Source: Takakia lepidozioides (taxonomy: Eukaryota > Streptophyta > Takakiopsida > Takakiales > Takakiaceae). Taken from it: DNA of 64,000 nucleotides. The notes under the pieces were generated by a model. The model ran no database searches. It saw only the letters and a program-made list of their open reading frames with translations, and was not told the DNA's origin. Position 1 is the first letter of the stretch, and each line of letters begins with the position of its first letter. The position numbers were made by a program, and so were the translations under genes. Location: contig CM060731.1 in NCBI GenBank assembly GCA_030704615.1, forward strand, positions 95,150,756 to 95,214,755. Reading direction: 5' to 3'. Positions 32,551-45,400 of the stretch are shown here, piece after piece.

Positions 32551-34051
32551 GTGGAGGATATGGAAAGAGCACAGGGTGCACAACACAAAGATATGATGGA
32601 TTTGAAGGCTACAATATCGCATGTGATGATGTACCAGAAGGCCATGGCTGAGAAATTTGGGATCAACATTTCCTCACCTGCCTTAGTGGGCTCATCCATA
32701 GCAAACAGCTCGTGCATCGCTGGCCCTTCAGCCTCGAGACGTCTGGAGGACAGGTTTGACTTGTCTGGCATGTCACCAGGTAACGTCACTCCCGTTGATG
32801 CATTCGAGGATGATGTGCAGGTGGAGCATGTTGGCCCAGGTGGAGGGGACGACACCCCTACCAAGGAACTTACGCGTCCTCATGCAGTTCTGTCACACTG
32901 TGCGGTAGTGGAGGCGCATGCAGAACTCCAGCCTGCTGCTGTCGCGGTGGGGGCATCTGAGACAACCCTGGACATTGACCTTGTTTCCCCGCGGGCAGAT
33001 ATTACCCAACAACCCACGGTTGTCACTTCCACTCCCAACCTTCAATTAATGTCGGAGAATGTCGTGCACACAATAGTGGAGAAGGGCAAGCATTTGCTCA
33101 TCCTAGATATTAATGGATTGTTGTGTGAGTGCGTCCATGTCGGGAGTGGTAATGCGTTTGTGGTTCCAAATGGCCTTGAGCACAAATTATGTGGTAGCAA
33201 GATGGTCGTTGTAAGGCCTGGTTGCAAAGCTTTTTTGGACAAGTGTTTCGAACACTTTGAAGTGGCAGCATGGTCTTGTATGCAACCACGTAATTTCCTA
33301 CCCACAGTGGACTGGCTTTTCCATGGGCACCGTGACCTTGCATTCAAGTGGGATGGGGGATATTGTGAGCAGTCCACTGACATGGATGGGAGCCTGCCCA
33401 TGAAACCACGATTTCTGAAGAACCTATCTACAGTGTGGCGGGACAACTGTGTCTGGAATCCTGAAACCACTCTTCTTGTTGACGACACACCGCACAAGGG
33501 GTCAAAAAATCCAGCATACAGCGCCATTTTCCCACTGCCTTGGAGAAGTCGTTCTGTAGAGGCGCACAATGATAATTTCCTTCTGACCAGCTTATGGCCC
33601 TTCTTGGAGGGGGCAGCTAAGGCTCCGAGCATTCCAGAATATCTCAAAGGGCAACCCACATTTGGGCAACAAGCTATCAGCCCTCGAGCCATTCAGCCTC
33701 GCCAGGTAACATACTTTGTAGTGTGGTACACAGTGCCAGACATTAGAGGCATTTTTGTGTGACTCCCTTGTGCCATTGCCAGCCTCATTTGTGCTTAAGT
33801 TGTGGCAGTAAAACATGTTGTGACAGAGTTTGTCAAATTACTGTCGCAGTGTCAACTGTAGGCATTGACAGTTTGGGTGCATCTTATTGTGTTAGTGTAA
33901 TTTGAGTTCCCAGTGTAGATAATATACATTTTTGGTGCTTGTTGGTTGGTTGTAGGTGCTTGGCCACGAACGAGGCCCCCCAAATCAAAGGGCAGCACAC
34001 CTTCACCCTTTGAGGAAGCCGACACCACTGATCCCTGATTCGCAGAATGGG
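32551..34051 (+). CDS. FCP1/HAD-like phosphatase domain protein, captured fragment
   Basis: Exon 1 (32551-33706; ATG at 32560, frame open further upstream) ends at CGCCAG|GTAACA. Exon 2 (33956-34051, acceptor GGTTGTAG, 32 codons) ends at a perfect GTAAGT donor. Any third exon would lie beyond the right TIR, so the gene is truncated. Residues 1-175 are low complexity. From about 180 an FCP1-type HAD domain is clear: LLILDINGLLCE (D186-I-N188, the second catalytic Asp of D-x-D replaced by Asn, as in the plant D-x-N-G subgroup), AAWSCMQPRNF, and TLLVDDTPHKGSKNPAYSAI (D311, D312). Whether D-x-N-G members are catalytic is uncertain. Confidence 0.65.
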
Positions 34052-34077
34052 GTAAGTGTATGCATCTGCTATTCTCC

Positions 34078-34245
34078 CCTTCCGAGCGTAGCTACGGCGT
34101 GAGCCCAACCCCGTGAGCCTGGGAGCTGAGCTCACGTTCAAGCTACAAAGCGTGAGCTGAGCTCACGCTTCAGGGAAGCGTGAGCGGCACGAATCTGCTG
34201 GAGAAGAAGGTCCTATAGGCGAGGATTGCAGGAAGAGGGCCTATT
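34078..34245 (-). repeat. Right TIR of the FCP1 element
   Basis: Inverted counterpart of 32005-32180, with GAGCTCACGTTC, GAGCTCACGCTTC and AAGCGTGAGC blocks. Confidence 0.7.
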
Positions 34246-34602
34246 ACCGTGGACAAAACAAAGGGGGCCAACACACACCATGTGTGCAATGCCTGCTCAA
34301 AAACAGAAATATGAAAACATGGCAGATTTGAGCTCAGAATGATTGTCACAGTTTATTTCAATTCACAGATAGACGCTTACAATGAATTGCATGTGCATTT
34401 GCCCTGGTTCCGTAAACAAAATCCATATGTTTGTCAGAAATGCAAAGTCTTCACACGGCAACCTGCAAACCAGCATGGGCAGCGGGCATGGCTTGTATGT
34501 GTTCAAAGAGAAGTTGGCGGAGCTCCACGTGAGGTGTCCCGCTGTAGAAGGGTGTTCACTTCTCCATAGCCTAGTGTGGCTTGGTGGATGAATTGGTCTC
34601 TC
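34246..34602. other. No gene seen
   Basis: Sequence between the FCP1 element and the 3' end of the minus-strand transposase. Open frames (34339-34591) show nothing recognisable. Confidence 0.35.
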
Positions 34603-37600
34603 TTACCGCCATAAGCTTATGTAGCACTTGTTGACGTGTAGTAGTGCATACATAATCACAAGGTATATGTAATATTGATGCTTGCAGGGGACCCACTTCC
34701 CCCTCATGCCGAGAGCGCCCTCACGCATCGTTACAAAGTCCGGACAAGTGCACGAAGGGAAATTCCCGACGGTAACCTGATATTCTTTGCCATGAAGAAC
34801 TGACCCAATTGACAGCACTGTGTAAATCCGTCCATACCCCGAAGAAGGGACTTCGGTGATACGAGACACCCGAGCCTGCAAAATTCTAGCAGATTCCATC
34901 TTGCATTCGTGATCTGCACCCGAAGCGAAACGGCGCACTGTTTTTCCATCTCTTTTTGTTGGGTGGGAGTCGGCACAGGGTGGCGGCATTGCCAGAGCAT
35001 GTGGCACATCTGTGCCGACAGTGCATGAGGGCACCACCCGGGACCGTGCAAGACAGAACCCTCCCTCCTCCAGCATGCTTATCTCGGTTGATGACAGCGA
35101 CGTCCCAATTTGCACAGGCCAAATTGCGGGGGGAGGGGGTTTCATTATCACCGAAGGACGAACTGTTCCCTTCACGCATCGTGCCATATCGTCTGGGCAA
35201 AACCAAAATTTGTGGTCCTTTGACTCCCCACTATGATAAGGTCGGAACAACCCTGTGAATGTTGGAGCTGGAGTCCCCCTGGAGCCTTTGCATATCTTTG
35301 ATTTGCATTTCTTGAATGAGGGGGTCCGAATTGCCATGCAAGCCACTCTAGATCCTGGTGGGGTGCGTTCTATATGCCACTCACTATCAATGCAATCGGA
35401 TTCCTGCACCATGGCCACCGCCTCCTCCAATGGGATTCCCGCTGCTGTGCTTGTATGTTCTGCACGTGCTCCACTGGAGGAGGACCCACCTGGGAAGGGG
35501 CGGGCACACGACTCAGTCTGCAGTGGAGACACCTTTGGCACAGAGAAATTGACCCTGTCTGGCCGATGGGAATCTCCATCTGACCCTGGAAGAGTGTTCA
35601 ATTTCCTTTTGCATGATCCAAATCTTTCCTCGCCTTCCAAATGGGGGATCCTGGATTGTAGAGCGGACCCTTCAGTGCATCTGTTTAGAGCTCTGGCCAT
35701 CTTTGACGGGACTCCGGACCTACTCGCAGCCCTTAGCATCAACAAAGTCGTATCAGGGCCCTTGCCTCCACCCCGTCCCATCAGAAAATTGCGGTACCTG
35801 GTTTGTTGTGTAAGTGCACGCACCATGTCATCAGCAGTGGCCACATACAAGTCACGACCTGCTTTGGTAGACTGCTGCATCCAGGCGTTGTGAACAGTCT
35901 CCGCCAAATTACAGGATGGCATGTCGGCCAAGTCCTCCAAGGACATGTCTTGCAGGAGGCATTGCATGGATATGTCAGGAACGAAAACAAATGGTAGAGG
36001 TTCTTCAAGTGACAATCAAAGAACCCCAAATGAACAGGCACGATGCAAAATTTCTGTTTTTGGGATTGAAGAGGCTTAACGTCGTCATGAAAGATCCCCA
36101 CTGTCTGTACCTGAAGTTCCAGAAAACCAACCAGTCCTCCAAACTCCTTTACGTGGGTACCTGTTGCAGCACCAGAGGAGAATCACCAAGCCCGGATTGC
36201 CTGGTAAGTGCTCTCAGCTTCTCCCATTGAGGTGGCATTCTTGTACTTGAGACAGAACCTTCTGTGCTCCAACTGCAGGTCAGGGCGAATGCAGCGCTTT
36301 GTATGACGTGCCAGAGATTGAGTCCAATGGAAGAGGCATGTGCGCTCCGTATTTTCCATTGGGACCTTAGGATCCCCCGAACCAAACACGCGTCGCACTG
36401 CATTGAAATTTGCCTGTGCACTATCAGCCATGAAGCCCGCAAAATTTGTGTTTTGTATTCCATTGCGCTGCATGACGGCCAAGAGCGAATTCCACATGAG
36501 CATTTGGGATTCAGTGTCCTCCGACTGCATATCACAAATTGCTATGGAGAGCACACGCTGGTACGCCGGATCATACACATGGCACGCCATGGTTGTCCAA
36601 CCCTTCACCCGTTTGCAGTGATCAAACATTAACCAACATTTAGCCAAATCTCCTCCTGGTTGCATACGGCGGACAATGCTCACACCACTGCCTTCGCCCA
36701 CAGCGGACATCTTGAACAAATACACCTTGGACGAGCCCTGGCCAGGGAAGATACTGTTTTGAATGAATTCATAGCGACTCCTCCGTTTCAGGTCCATAAT
36801 GTTGTCCATGAATCCAGCAGTGCCTGTGCCCATTCTGAGTGCATTCACCTGGTTTCGAATATTGGGAGAGCTCAACACGGAGAAATGGTCCATGACTGCA
36901 TTAAGCGAATCTGCATCCAGCATAAGTTCTGTCGCATCCCCTTCACCCAGTATGTGTTTCTCCAGGAATGCCTTGCTAGCTGCAAGCGCTATAGCAGAAG
37001 GTGTTGCACAAGGGGCATTGTGGAACTCCTGCTTCAGCAGATTTCTAGCGATGTCCACGCTATCCCTGCAACTTCCTTTGGACACAGGATGCTCGTGTGC
37101 ACCCATATGAATGCAGGCACGAGTCATTGTCTTGCATCGGTGTGCCACCTGATACATACGAGCGTGGCACACAGAAACACAGGACGGGGAAAGTTTGCAG
37201 AACCTGCACACGAAAGTATTGGTCCTGGGAGGGGCAAGCCCTGGGGTGAAAGGATTCAGGGGCACACCTTCCCACTCACTTTCGTTTGGTTGAGCGCTGT
37301 TTCTCAGGCGAGGGCAAGAAATATTCTGGCACTTACAATGCCCAACGCAGACTGACCTCCGAAATTTCAAGCCAATGTCGTTATGGATGTTCGACGTTTT
37401 TGTCCTGCACCAAGGATGTCCGTCATGTTTCTTGTCCATGCCCTGTAAAAGCCCAGCCAGTCCAGTGGAAGAGGTGGGAGGGTTGAGCTCAAACAGGATG
37501 TCCCCATCAAACTGTGCTGGCACGTATTGAACCCGTTGCACAGGAAGGGACTCCCAGTCAACAAAACGCAGCTCGCTCTTGCACCCAGGCACACCTGCGA

Positions 37601-38114
37601 GGGCTTTCAATTTTGGAATGACACTCGTTATCTCTTGCAATTCGTCATCATCCAATGACGGAGTCTGCACTGGCGGAGGAATCTCAGAAACATCCTCCGA
37701 GGACGAGTCTGAAAGAGTCACGAAGGTAGTGGATGTGCTCACCTCTTGTTTCACAGGAACTGTGCCCTTCTGTTGCACGACCGATGCTGCAGTGCCAGGG
37801 GTAACGACCGATCCTGCTGATTGTCTTCTCTCTTTTCCAAGGACACGGTATGTGCCTGGAAGGACTCTCCACTTCCTTCCACACTTGCCAACCAATGGTT
37901 TCTCCAAGTGCCCAGAATCCAAATTCCCATCCTCGTCATACACCTCTTTTTGAACAAGGAGAGAACCCAACTCCAGCGGGAACACTGTAACCAGCTCATC
38001 CTCATGAACAACTGCAAACCCATCGTCGTCTGCAGTGGCAGTCAGTGGAAGAGTACCTGCATTGGAATGGAATCGAGCAAGTGTATCTCGCTCCCTCGAC
38101 ATGTTTTCCCTCAC
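34603..38114 (-). pseudogene. SWIM/MULE-type transposase, broken copy
   Basis: Two long frames: 38114-36183 (643 codons from MRENMSRERD; an inner ATG gives MSRERD) and 36015-34603 (470 codons). Part 1 has a Cys-rich region (CARMYQVAHRC...MGAHEHP), FDHCKRVKGW, FMADSAQANFNAVRRVF and CLFHWTQSL, the MULE DDE aspartates and C-x-x-H. Part 2 has NLAETVHNAW (expected acidic residue) and the SWIM finger CTCPDF...VPCKHQYYIY. Between them, RAW is followed by TGA at 36183-36185 where the paralogue has Trp, then LEDWLVFWNFRYRQWG appears in a third frame, then an extra stretch before part 2. So at least one stop and one or two frameshifts or small introns separate the parts. It is the closest relative of the 29680-30203 fragment. 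Confidence 0.75.
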
Positions 38115-38872
38115 TGAACGAAAGTTGCGGAATCCTCGAACTGATAGCCCGCAATTACCGAAAGGGGAATTAAGACAAGCAAACCGAGGTCAACAAGGCT
38201 AGCTCCAATCCAAAGGTTGCAGGTGATGCATGCAAAGGATGTAGGGATGAGATGCACCTTCACTTCGGAAACAGCAACGCCAAGAGGCACTAACCAGAAA
38301 AACTGTTTTCAAATACTACAAGAAGCCGTGCTGTTTATGGATGAAAACAAACACTGAAAACGACATGAAACCATCCATTATGAAAAGACGGCAACAACCC
38401 TGGAGAGCAGTAAACAGGAAGACCACAAATGTCATGAGGTTGTGCTGTGCCAGAAGAGCACAGCACAAACACTGACACTGCAGAAGATACCTCGCACGAA
38501 TGCGTGCCAGACATGGTCGTATCCGACAGAACCCTTTATGCCGAATGACCCCATGGCGACGGTAACGGTAAACTGCAAACCACAGGGTAGGCAGTACAAC
38601 ACACGTGGATGCATATGTGAAGCATAACAATTATTGCGGATCTGCAAGAACTGCTCGAAAATGAACTAGCATTAGATTTCTACGGCACATCCGAATTTGA
38701 AAGAAAGCAAGAAGGCCGCGGTGTATTGGCAGGCGGCGCAGTACATCTGACATATATCGCTAGTGCATGCAACGGATGTACTTTTTTTCTTGCGCTTTAT
38801 TGCTTGGATAATACGGAGACGACGGAATGGATGAATTCCGTTCGCACACAATAACAACACCCGCATCCAAAT
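38115..38872. other. No gene seen
   Basis: 5' flank of the minus transposase. A short inverted pair, GTGCTGTGCC...AGAGCACAGCAC, occurs near 38441-38466. No exon is recognised. Confidence 0.35.
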
Positions 38873-39400
38873 ATGGTTGATAACGTCCAATTTCGATTTT
38901 GGTTACATGCCATAGCAGCACTTGTTACAAACGTCAAACTGGAGAGCTCTAGAGGCATCGTGGGGAGCCCTTGTTTCCAGCGTAGGAGGAAGAGAAGGAA
39001 GTCACTATACTTCACGAGCTCTAGAAACAGGAATAGAGCCAGAGATAGAATGAGGATGGAAAGAGTGGACGAAGAGGAAAAGGAGGTAGAAGAGGGAGTA
39101 GAGGAAAGTGTGGCGATGGAGGAGCAGGAATCAGCAGAAGAACAGCAGCCCGCCATAGTTCCAAGGACAGATGAAGAGGACACCGCATCTGAGGGAGAGA
39201 CAGACGAGATGGAAGAGGATGTTGAAGGTGGCCTCACGAGGAGTCTGCCTGCGGGAAAGAGGAAGGGGGAGAGGCTCACGTACACGCTCGGCGCAGAGAG
39301 CAGCCCGAAGCGCAAAGGGTCCCCGGCAATTGGGGAGTCTTCTGGAGCAGCCAAGAAAAAGGTGAAATTCTTAAGACCCACATTTTTGTTTCGTTGCTGA
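38873..39400 (+). CDS. Acidic/basic low-complexity protein, probable exon
   Basis: The plus frame of 175 codons has a basic stretch (FQRRRKRRKSLYF, RNRNRARDRMRMERV), a Glu-rich middle (EEEKEVEEGVEESVAMEEQE), and a basic end (PKRKGSPAIG, AAKKKVKF). A donor-like AAG|GTGAAA near 39360 suggests the exon ends there. The composition resembles nuclear proteins with localisation signals. It is divergent from the minus transposase and lies next to the palindromic satellite. The start at 38873 is GTG-like or uncertain, and no family is recognised. Confidence 0.35.
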   Translation: MVDNVQFRFWLHAIAALVTNVKLESSRGIVGSPCFQRRRKRRKSLYFTSSRNRNRARDRMRMERVDEEEKEVEEGVEESVAMEEQESAEEQQPAIVPRTDEEDTASEGETDEMEEDVEGGLTRSLPAGKRKGERLTYTLGAESSPKRKGSPAIGESSGAAKKKVKFLRPTFLFRC

Positions 39401-39456
39401 TATGAATATAGCCCACACAGGACATCTGCACCACGCTGAAAGCACCGCAAACTGGA

Positions 39457-42400
39457 AGCCCAAACAGTGTGCGGCAACGCACACTGTTTGGGCCTACCAA
39501 TTTGCTTGATTGTTCAGGTGCGAAACGCCCAAACTTGGGCACTACAGCAGGTTCAACACAACCCAAATTGCAACCTCAAACAATGTGACATGAGCTGAAC
39601 ATTTCACTGCTGTTTCCGTCTGGATATCGGTTTTCCAGGATATGTATGTCAGGACGACAGAACCCTTCAGTGGCAGCTCAAACAGTGTGCGTTGGCGCAC
39701 ACTGTTTGAGCTCTACATGTCACGGTTTTCTCCGTGTCGAATTCGGCCTTTAGGGCACGTTTCTGATGATGAAATAACCATTCAGTGGCAGCTCAAACAG
39801 TGTGCGTTGGCGCACACTGTTTGAGCTGAACATGTAAGTGTTTTTTCCGATTGAAATTCGGACTTCCAGGGCAGGTTTATGATGATGAAATAACCATTCA
39901 GTGGCAGCTCAAACAGTGTGCGTTGGCGCACACTGTTTCAGCTGAACATGTCACTGTTTTTTTGGTGTTAAAATTCGGCATTTAGGGCATGTTTCTGAGG
40001 ATGAAATAACCATTCAGTGGCAGCTCAAACAGTGTGCGTTGGCGCACACTGTTTGAGCTGTACATGTCACTGTTTTTTTGGTGTTAAATTCGGACTTCCA
40101 GGGAGGTTTATGATGATGAAATAACCATTCAGTGGCAGCTCAAACAGTGTGCGTTGGCGCACACTGTTTGAGCTGTACATGTCACTGTTTTTTCGTGTTA
40201 AATTCGGACTTCCAGGGCAGGTTTATGATGATGAAATAACCATTCAGTGGCAGCTCAAACAGTGTGCGTTGGCGCACACTTTTGAGCTGAACATGTAAGT
40301 GTTTTTTTCCGATTGAAATTCGGACTTCCAGGGCAGGTTTATGATGATGAAATAACCATTCAGTGGCAGCTCAAACAGTGTGCGTTGGCGCACACTGTTT
40401 GAGCTGAACATGTAAGTGTTTTTTTGGTGTTAAATTCGGCATTTAGGGCACGTTTCTGAGGATGAAATAACCATTCAGTGGCAGCTCAAACAGTGTGCGT
40501 TGGCGCACACTGTTTGAGCTGTACATGTCACTGTTTTTTTGGTGTTAAATTCGGACTTCCAGGGCAGGTTTATGATGATGAAATAACCATTCAGTGGCAG
40601 CTCAAACAGTGTGCGTTGGCGCACACTGTTTGAGCTGAACATGTCACTTTTTTTTTGGTGTTAAAATTGGCATTTAGGGCACGTTTTTGAGGATGAAATA
40701 ACCATTCAGTGGCAGCTCAAACAGTGTGCGTTGGCGCACACTGTTTGAGCTGTACATGTAAGTGTTTTTTGGTGTTAAATTCGGCTTTTAGGGCACGTTT
40801 TTGAGGATGAAATAACCATTCAGTGGCAGCTCAAACAGTGTGCGTTGGCGCACACTGTTTGATGAACATGTACGTGTTTTTTCCGATTGAAATTTGGCAT
40901 TTAGGGCACGTTTCTGAGTATGAAATAACCATTCAGTGGCAGCTCAAACAGTGTGCGTTGGCGCACACTGTTTGAGCTGAACATGTAAGTGTTTTTTAGA
41001 GTTCAAATTCGGCATTTAGGGCACGTTTCTGAAAAATAACCATTCAGTGGCAGCTCAAACAGTGTGCGTTGGCGCACACTGTTTGAGCTGTACATGTCAC
41101 TGTTTTTTGGTGTTAAATTCGGACTTCCAGGGCAGGTTTATGATGATGAAATAACCATTCAGTGGCAGCTCAAACAGTGTGCGTTGGCGCACACTGTTTG
41201 AGCTGAACATGTAATTGTTTTTTTGGTGTTTAAATTCGGCATTTAGGGCACGTTTCTGAGAATAAATAACCATTCAGTGGCAGCTCAAACAGTGTGCGTT
41301 GGCGCACACTGTTTGAGCTGAACATGTAAGTGTTTTTTTGGTGTTAAATTCGGCATTTAGGGCACGTTTCTGAGGATGAAATAACCATTCAGTGGCAGCT
41401 CAAACAGTGTGCGTTTGCGCACACTGTTTGAGCTGTACATGTCACTGTTTTTTTGGTGTTAAATTCAGACTTCCAGGGCAGGTTTATGATGATGAAATAA
41501 CCATTCAGTGGCAGCTCCAACAGTGTGCGTTGGCGCACAAAGTTTGCGCTGTACATGTCACTTTTTTTTTGGTGTTAAATTCGGACTTCCAGGGCAGGTT
41601 TATGATGATGAAATAACCATTCAGTGGCAGCTCAAACAGTGTGCGTCGACGCACACTGTTTGAGCTGAACATGTAAGTGTTTTTTTCCGATTGAAATTTG
41701 GCATATAGGGCTCGTTTTTTAGTATGAAATAATCATTCAGTGGAAGCTCAAACAGTGTGCGTTGGCGCACACTGTTTGAGCTGAACTTGTAAGTGTTTTT
41801 TAGAGGTAAAATTCGGCATTTAGGGCACGTTTCTGAGAAAAAATAACCATTCAGTGGCAGCTCAAACAGTGTGCGTTGGCGCACACTGTTTGAGCTCTAC
41901 ATGTCACTGTTTTTTTGGTGTTAAATTCGGACTTCCAGGGCAGGTTTATGATGCTGAAATAACCATTCAGTGGCAGCTCAAACACTGTGCGTTGGCGCAC
42001 AAAGTTTGCGCTGTACATGTCACTGTTTTTTTGGTGTTAAATTCGGATTTCCAGGGCAGGTTTATGATGATGAAATAACCATTCAGTGGCAGCTTAAACA
42101 GTGTGCGTCGGCGCACACTGTTTGAGTTGAACATGTAAGTGTTTTTTCCGATTGAAATTTGGCATTTAGGGCACGTTTTTTAGTATGAAATAATCATTCA
42201 GTGGCTACTCAAACAGTGTCCGTTGGCGCACACTGTTTTAGCTGAACTTGTAAGTGTTTTTTAGAGGTAAAATTCGGCATATAGGGCACGTTTCTGAGAA
42301 AAAATAACCATTCAGTGGCAGCTCAAACAGTGTGCGTTGGCGCACACTATTTGAGCTGTACATGTCATTGTTTTTTTGGTGTTAAATTCGGACTTCCAGT

Positions 42401-45400
42401 CAAGTTTATGATGCTGAAATAACCATTCAGTGGTAGCTCAAACAGTGTGCGTTGGCGCACACTGTTTGAGTTGAACATCTAAGTGTTTTTTCGATTCAAA
42501 TTCGGCATTTAGGGCACGTTTTTGAGTATGAAATAACCATTCAGTGGCAGCTCAAACAGTGTGCGTTGGCGCACACTCTTTGAGCTGTACATGTCACTGT
42601 TTTTTTGGTGTTAAATTCAGACTTCCAGGGCAGGTTTATGATGATGAAATAACTATTCAGTGGCAGCTCAAACAGTGTGCGTTGGCGCACTCTGTTTGAG
42701 TTGTACATGTCACTGTTTTTTTGGTGTTAAATTCGGACTTCCAGGGCAGGTTTATGATGATGAAATAATCATTCAGTGGCAGCTCAAACAGTGTGCGCCA
42801 ACGCACACTGTTTGAGCTGAACATGTAATTGTTTTTTTGGTGTTTAAATTCGGCATTTAGGGCACGTTTCTGAGGATGAAATAACCATTCAGTGGCAGCT
42901 CAAAAAGTGTGTGTTGGCGTACACTGCTTGAGCTGAACATGTAAGTATTTTTTTGCTGTTAAAATTCGGCATTTAGGGCACATTTCTGAGGATGAAATAA
43001 CCATTCAGTGACATCTCAAACAGTGTGCGTTTGCGCACACTGTTTGAGCTGTACATGTCACTGTTTTTTTGGTGTTAAATTCGGACTTCCAGGACAGGTT
43101 TATGATGATGAAATAACCATTCAGTGGCAGCTCAAACAGTGTGCGTTGGCGCACACTATTTGAGTTGAACATGTAAGTGTTTTTTCCGATTGAAATTTGG
43201 CATATAGGGCTCGTTTTTGAGTATGAAATAATCATTCAGTGGCAGCTCAAACAGTGTGCGTTGGCGCACACTGTTTGAGCTGAACTTGTAAGTCTTTTTT
43301 AGAGGTAAAATTCGGCATTTAGGGCACGTTTCTGAGAAAAAATAACCATTCAGTGGCAGCTGAAACAGTGTGCGTTGGCGCACACTGTTTGAGCTGTACA
43401 TGTCACTGTTTCTTTGGTGTTAAATTCGGACTTCCAGGGCAGGTTTATGATGCTGAAATAACCATTCAGTGGCAGCTCAAACAGTGTGCGTTGGCGCACA
43501 CTGTTTGCGCTGTACATGTCACTGTTTTTTTGGTGTTAAATTCCGACTTCCAGGGCAGGTTTATGATGTGAAATATCCATTCAGTGGCAGCTCAAACAGT
43601 GTGCGTCGGCGCACACTGTTTGAGCTGAACATGTAAGTGTTTTTTTCCGATTTGAAATTTGGCATTTAGGGCACGTTTCTGAGGATGAAATAACCATTCA
43701 GTGGCAGCTCAAACAGTGTGCGTTGGCGCACACCGTTTGAGTTGTACATGTCACTGTTTTTTTGGTGTTAAATTCGGACTTCCAGGGCAGGTTTATGATG
43801 ATGAAATAATCATTCAGTGGCAGCTCAAATAGTGTACGCCAACGCACACTGTTTGAGCTGAACATGTAATTGTTTTTTTGGTGTTTAAATTCGGCATTTA
43901 GGGCACGTTTCTGAGGATGAAAAAAACATTCAGTGGCAGCTCAAACAGTGTGCGTTGGCGCACACTGTTTGAGCTCTACATGTCACTGTTCCTTTCGTGT
44001 TAAATTCGGACTTCCAGGGCAGGTTTATGATGATGAAATAACCATTCAGCGGCAGCTCAAACAGTGTGCGTTGGCGCACACTTTTTGATTTGAACATGTA
44101 AGTGTTTTTTCCGATTGAAATTCGGACTTCCAGGGCAGGTTTATGATGATGAAATAATCATTCAGTGGCAGCTCAAACAGTGTGCATTGCCGCACACTGT
44201 TTGAGCTGAACATGTAAATGTTTTTTTTGGTGTTAAATTTCGGCATTTAGGGCACGTTTCTCAGGATGAAATAACCATTTAGTGGCAGCACAAACAGTGT
44301 GCGTTGGCGCACACTATTTGAGCTGTACATGTCACTGTTTTTTTGGTGTTAAATTCGGACTTCCAGGGCTGGTTTATGATGATAAAATAACCATTCAGTG
44401 GCAGCTCAAACAGTGTGCGTTGGCGCACACTGTTTCAGCTGAACATGTCACTTTTTTTTGGTGTTAAAATTGGGCATTTAGGACACGTTTTTGAGGATGA
44501 AATAACCATTCAGTGGCAGCTCAAACAGTGTGCGTTGGCGTACACTGTTTGAGCTGTACATGTAAGTGTTCTTTTGGTGTTAAAATTCGGCTTTTAGGGC
44601 ACGTTTTTGAGGATGAAATAACCATTCAGTGACAGCTCAAACAGTGTGCGTTGGCGCACACTGTTTGATTGAACATGTACGTGTTTTTTTCCGATTGAAA
44701 TTTGGCATTTAGGGCACGTTTCTGAGTATGAAATAACCATTCAGTGGTAGCTCAAACAGTGTGCGTTGGCGCACACTGTTTGAGCTGAACTTGTAAGTGT
44801 TTTTTAGAGTTCAAATTCGGCATTTAGGGCACGTTTCTGAAAAAAAAAATAACCATTCAGTGGCAGCTCAAACAGTGTGCGTTGGCGCACACTGTTTGAG
44901 CTGTACATGTCACTGTTTTCTTGGTGTTAAATTCGGACTTCCAGGGCAGGTTTATGATGATGAAATAACCATTCAGTGGAAGCTCAAACAGTGTGCGTTG
45001 GCGCACACTGTTTGAGCTGAACATGTAATTGTTTTTTTGGTGTTTAAATTCGGCATTTAGGGCACGTTTCTGAGAATAAAATAACCATTGAGTAGCAGCT
45101 CAAACAGTGTGCGTTGGCGTACACTGTTTGAGCTGAACATGTAAGTGTTTTTTTGGTGTTACAATTCGGCATTTAGGGCACGTTTCTGAGGATGAAATAA
45201 CCATTCAGTGACAGCTCAAACAGTGTGCGTTTGCGCACACTGTTTGAGCTGTACATGTCACTGTTTTTTTGGTGTTAAATTCAGACTTCCAGGGCAGGTT
45301 TATGATGCTGAAATAACCATTCAGTGGCAGCTCCAACAGTGTGCGTTGGCGCACAAAGTTTGCGCTGTACATGTCACTTTTTTTTGGTGTTAAATTCGGA

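Larger units (their letters stand above)
32005..34245. mobile_element. TIR element carrying an FCP1-like gene
   Basis: The left end (AATAGGACCCTCT...) and the reversed right end (AATAGGCCCTCTT...) match, then both run through clusters of GCTCACGC/GCGTGAGC repeats to GGCTCACGCCGTAGCT (left to 32180; right inner edge 34078). The element is 2.24 kb. No clean target-site duplication was found; the flanks 31996-32004 and 34246-34254 agree at only 4 of 9 positions. It contains most of a phosphatase-like gene but no transposase, so it is likely a gene-capturing non-autonomous element. Confidence 0.65.

Noticed and set aside
31996-34254. Target-site duplication of the FCP1 element
   Set aside because: Only 4 of 9 positions agree, so no duplication is claimed.
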